Shown piece by piece: positions 61,962-64,000 of a stretch of 64,000 nucleotides of DNA. A program made the translations under genes and the position numbers. Position 1 is the stretch's first letter, and the number at the start of each line of letters is the position of its first letter. Under the pieces are notes generated by a model. That model was not told the origin of the DNA. It did no database searches and saw only the letters and a list, made by a program, of their open reading frames with translations. This DNA comes from Reyranella massiliensis 521. GTDB lineage: Bacteria > Pseudomonadota > Alphaproteobacteria > Reyranellales > Reyranellaceae. The stretch is taken from NCBI RefSeq assembly GCF_000312425.1, contig NZ_HE997181.1, positions 2,394,260 to 2,458,259 on the forward strand. The letters are read 5' to 3'.

Positions 61962-63052
61962 CGAGGCTGCAGGCGCCACTGGTCGGCGTCCTTGTCGAGC
62001 TGCAGGCCCGCCTGCGCCAGGATGCGCTGCAGTTCTTCGGGCGTGCCGAAATAGTCGAGGCGCAGTTCGGCGCGATCCGATTCGAGTTGCTTCACGGCCA
62101 CGTTCTTGACCGCCGGCACCGAGCCCAGCCGCTGGCGAACCTGCACCCAGTCGCCCAGCGCGCGGATCGGCACGACGACATCGAGCGAGTCCTGCGAGTC
62201 GCGCCGCACGGTCGCAATGCCGCGCCAGTCCTCTTCGACCTTGGCATGCACCTTCTTGGCTGCATCGCCGAGCTGCGCGGCGTCGGCCAGCGACGTCTTG
62301 GCGATCTCGGTGCGCTGGCCGGTCTGCGTGTCGTAGCGCATGCCGCTCACGGTGAGCGGCCCGGACGCCTTGTCGCCTTCGACCGTCACCACGATGATGG
62401 TCGGCATGCGATAGCGCGCATTGAGCCGCGAGAGGGCCGAGATGTCGCCGACATAGGCTTCCTCGGGCGACATCGCGCCCTGGTCGGTCTGGTCGCCGCG
62501 CATCACGGTAACGGGCACCGCGCTGTTGGCGCCGCTGTTCGCGCCGTCGAGCTGCTGCCAGGCGTCGCGCCAGGGATTGCGGTCGTCCAGGGGCTGGAGG
62601 CCGTCCCGGCCCTTCCACAACGGCACGATCAGCGCCGGCTTCTGGACCGTCTCGACGGTCTTGGCGCCGGCCCCGCTCATCCACGCCTTCACCTGGTCGG
62701 GCGCGAAGACGACGGTCAGCGTGCCGATATAGCGGCCGGGCGCGGAACGCTCGCGCACGAATTCGACGCCGCGCACCATGCTGTCGAGCTGCGCCTCGCC
62801 GACCTGCGGCAAGCGGGCGCGGTCCTCCGGCGCCACCATACGATCCACAAGCATCTGCAGGGCCTTGCGGCGGGCATCGCGGATGCCCTGGTCGCGCGCC
62901 TTTATGGGGTCGGGGCCCGTGGCGTCGACATCGACGCCCTCGACGGTATACGCATTTGGAGCCTGCGCCAGGGCGGCTCCCGACAGGATGCCGGCAGCAA
63001 AGGCCGCGAGGAGCGCGGCGACAATCGTGGAGAACCAGCGTCCTATCGGCAT
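61958..63052 (-). CDS. DUF2066 family secreted protein
   Basis: A 364-residue precursor with signal peptide [21 protein letters not shown]... ending ALAQ. The mature protein belongs to the DUF2066 family, found beside AI-2E transporters in many proteobacteria. Conserved features are the start [12 protein letters not shown], the helix [15 protein letters not shown], the strand [25 protein letters not shown] and a second globular half ending with [15 protein letters not shown]. Function is unknown. The stop overlaps the AI-2E gene start (GTGA), and its start is 44 bp from the divergent purM, so a shared control region is likely. Confidence 0.87.
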   Translation of the reverse strand: MPIGRWFSTIVAALLAAFAAGILSGAALAQAPNAYTVEGVDVDATGPDPIKARDQGIRDARRKALQMLVDRMVAPEDRARLPQVGEAQLDSMVRGVEFVRERSAPGRYIGTLTVVFAPDQVKAWMSGAGAKTVETVQKPALIVPLWKGRDGLQPLDDRNPWRDAWQQLDGANSGANSAVPVTVMRGDQTDQGAMSPEEAYVGDISALSRLNARYRMPTIIVVTVEGDKASGPLTVSGMRYDTQTGQRTEIAKTSLADAAQLGDAAKKVHAKVEEDWRGIATVRRDSQDSLDVVVPIRALGDWVQVRQRLGSVPAVKNVAVKQLESDRAELRLDYFGTPEELQRILAQAGLQLDKDADQWRLQPR

Positions 63053-63096
63053 TGCGGGGGTCCGGTTTTTGGCTATGTTCGCGCCACCTGTTTAGC

Positions 63097-64000
63097 ATGA
63101 ATGAGCCCGGCTTGAAGCCCGACGCCCCTCACGACGATTCTCCCGACGCCGCCGCCGAAGCGCGCGGCCACAATCGACCGCCTCTGACCTACAAGGATGC
63201 GGGCGTCGATATCGATGCAGGCGACGCGCTGGTCGAGCACATCAAACCGCTCGCACGCAGCACGAATCGTCCCGGCGTCATGGGCGGGCTCGGCGGCTTC
63301 GGCGGCCTGTTCGATCTCAAGGCCGCGGGCTTCAAGGATCCCATCCTGGTGTCCGGCACCGACGGCGTCGGCACCAAGCTCAAGGTCGCCATCGAAGCGG
63401 CGGTGCCCGATACGGTCGGCATCGACCTCGTGGCGATGTGCGTGAACGACATCGTCGTGCAGGGCGCCGAGCCGCTCTTCTTCCTCGACTACTATGCGAG
63501 CGGCCGGCTCGACGTCGATGTCGGCCGCCGCCTCGTCGCAGGCATCGCCGAGGGCTGCCGGCGTGCGGGCTGCGCGCTGGTCGGCGGCGAGACGGCCGAG
63601 ATGCCCGGCATGTACGCCGACGGCGACTACGACCTCGCGGGCTTTTCCGTGGGCGCCGCCGAGCGCGACGCGCTGCTGCCGCGTGCCGACATTGCGGTCG
63701 GCGACGTCGTGCTGGGTCTCGCGTCGAGCGGCCCGCATTCCAACGGCTATTCGCTGGTCCGTCGCGTCGTCGAGCGCAGCGGGCTGAAGTATTCCGACAA
63801 GGCGCCCTTCGCCGGCACGTCGCTGGGCGAGGCGCTGCTGGAGCCGACGCGCATCTATGTGAAGCAGGTGCTGCAGGCAGTGCACGCGACCGGCGCGATC
63901 AAGGGCCTGGCTCATATCACCGGCGGCGGCTTGCCGGGCAACGTGCCGCGCTGCCTGCCGGACGGTCTGCGCGCCCGCCTCGACGCGCGGCGCTGGACGG
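63097..64000 (+). CDS. purM: Phosphoribosylformylglycinamidine cyclo-ligase (3' end outside window)
   Basis: PurM closes the imidazole ring of purines, forming AIR from FGAM with ATP. The first 301 codons are present and the frame runs off the right edge. Motifs are complete so far: [57 protein letters not shown] and the glycine-rich [12 protein letters not shown]. The N-terminus has an extra 29-residue acidic extension ([14 protein letters not shown]...) before the usual start of PurM, and no alternative start lies between. It diverges from the DUF2066/AI-2E/hdaA block with 44 bp between. Confidence 0.95.
   Translation, partial: MNEPGLKPDAPHDDSPDAAAEARGHNRPPLTYKDAGVDIDAGDALVEHIKPLARSTNRPGVMGGLGGFGGLFDLKAAGFKDPILVSGTDGVGTKLKVAIEAAVPDTVGIDLVAMCVNDIVVQGAEPLFFLDYYASGRLDVDVGRRLVAGIAEGCRRAGCALVGGETAEMPGMYADGDYDLAGFSVGAAERDALLPRADIAVGDVVLGLASSGPHSNGYSLVRRVVERSGLKYSDKAPFAGTSLGEALLEPTRIYVKQVLQAVHATGAIKGLAHITGGGLPGNVPRCLPDGLRARLDARRWT

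Noticed and set aside
61962..63098. Extension of the AI-2E transporter frame upstream to 63098
   Set aside because: This part is a shadow of the DUF2066 gene in another frame; GTG 61961 overlaps its stop codon and precedes the first membrane helix.
1..64000. tRNA or rRNA genes
   Set aside because: No intergenic stretch shows a cloverleaf with a GTTCGAATC-type T-arm or rRNA-like sequence; nearly all DNA is coding.

Overview
The window is a stretch of GC-rich chromosome that looks alphaproteobacterial. The gene set and order support this: pyrB-pyrC'-plsY...dprA-topA-rnr-DUF983...rpmG, two EipB-type (DUF1849) envelope proteins, the hdaA / AI-2E transporter / DUF2066 block divergent from purM, and a DnaA-like HdaA regulator with a clamp-binding N-terminus. 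A Rhodospirillales or Hyphomicrobiales relative is likely, but the genus cannot be fixed from sequence reading alone. Gene density is very high: nearly all gaps are under 230 bp, and many neighbours overlap by 4-8 bases. I saw no tRNA, rRNA, CRISPR array, insertion sequence or prophage, and no gene-free stretch above 300 bases.

Layout. 1-995: end of a citrate synthase family gene, then a cysteine hydrolase. 1078-4910: pyrB, a dihydroorotase-like gene lacking metal ligands, a secreted unknown and plsY. 5006-9793: a peptide-type ABC importer (binding protein and two permeases, no ATPases) with an MFS gene nested between the permeases. 9846-18290: information-processing genes dprA, topA and rnr, then DUF983, a lipoprotein S41 protease and rpmG. 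18387-31570: mixed metabolism and envelope genes (aldehyde dehydrogenase, a cysteine-less isochorismatase-like protein, flavin monooxygenase, small stress or envelope proteins, MFS, patatin, ROK kinase, AMP nucleosidase, two EipB paralogues, a hydroxyacid dehydrogenase and a lipoprotein). 31652-39152: aspS, rnd, ppx, ppk and a SixA-like phosphatase, which include a polyphosphate module. 39159-41571: a secreted S1/P1-type nuclease and a secreted unknown.

41625-50728 is the most system-like region. A nitrilase/amide-type amidase is encoded with a complete urea/branched-chain-type ABC importer (two permeases, two ATPases and a twin-arginine binding protein), a second receptor-like protein with no signal peptide (AmiC-like), and a divergent MarR regulator. 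A perfect 9-2-9 inverted repeat lies between the last two. I read it as an inducible amide uptake, hydrolysis and sensing locus (inference).

50777-58687 encodes a very large autotransporter built from about 22 beta-strand repeats, including five tandem copies of an exact 192-bp unit. 58792-64000 holds an atypical SDR protein, a PERSEGS-type palindromic repeat, a DUF2147 protein, the hdaA block, and purM running off the right edge.
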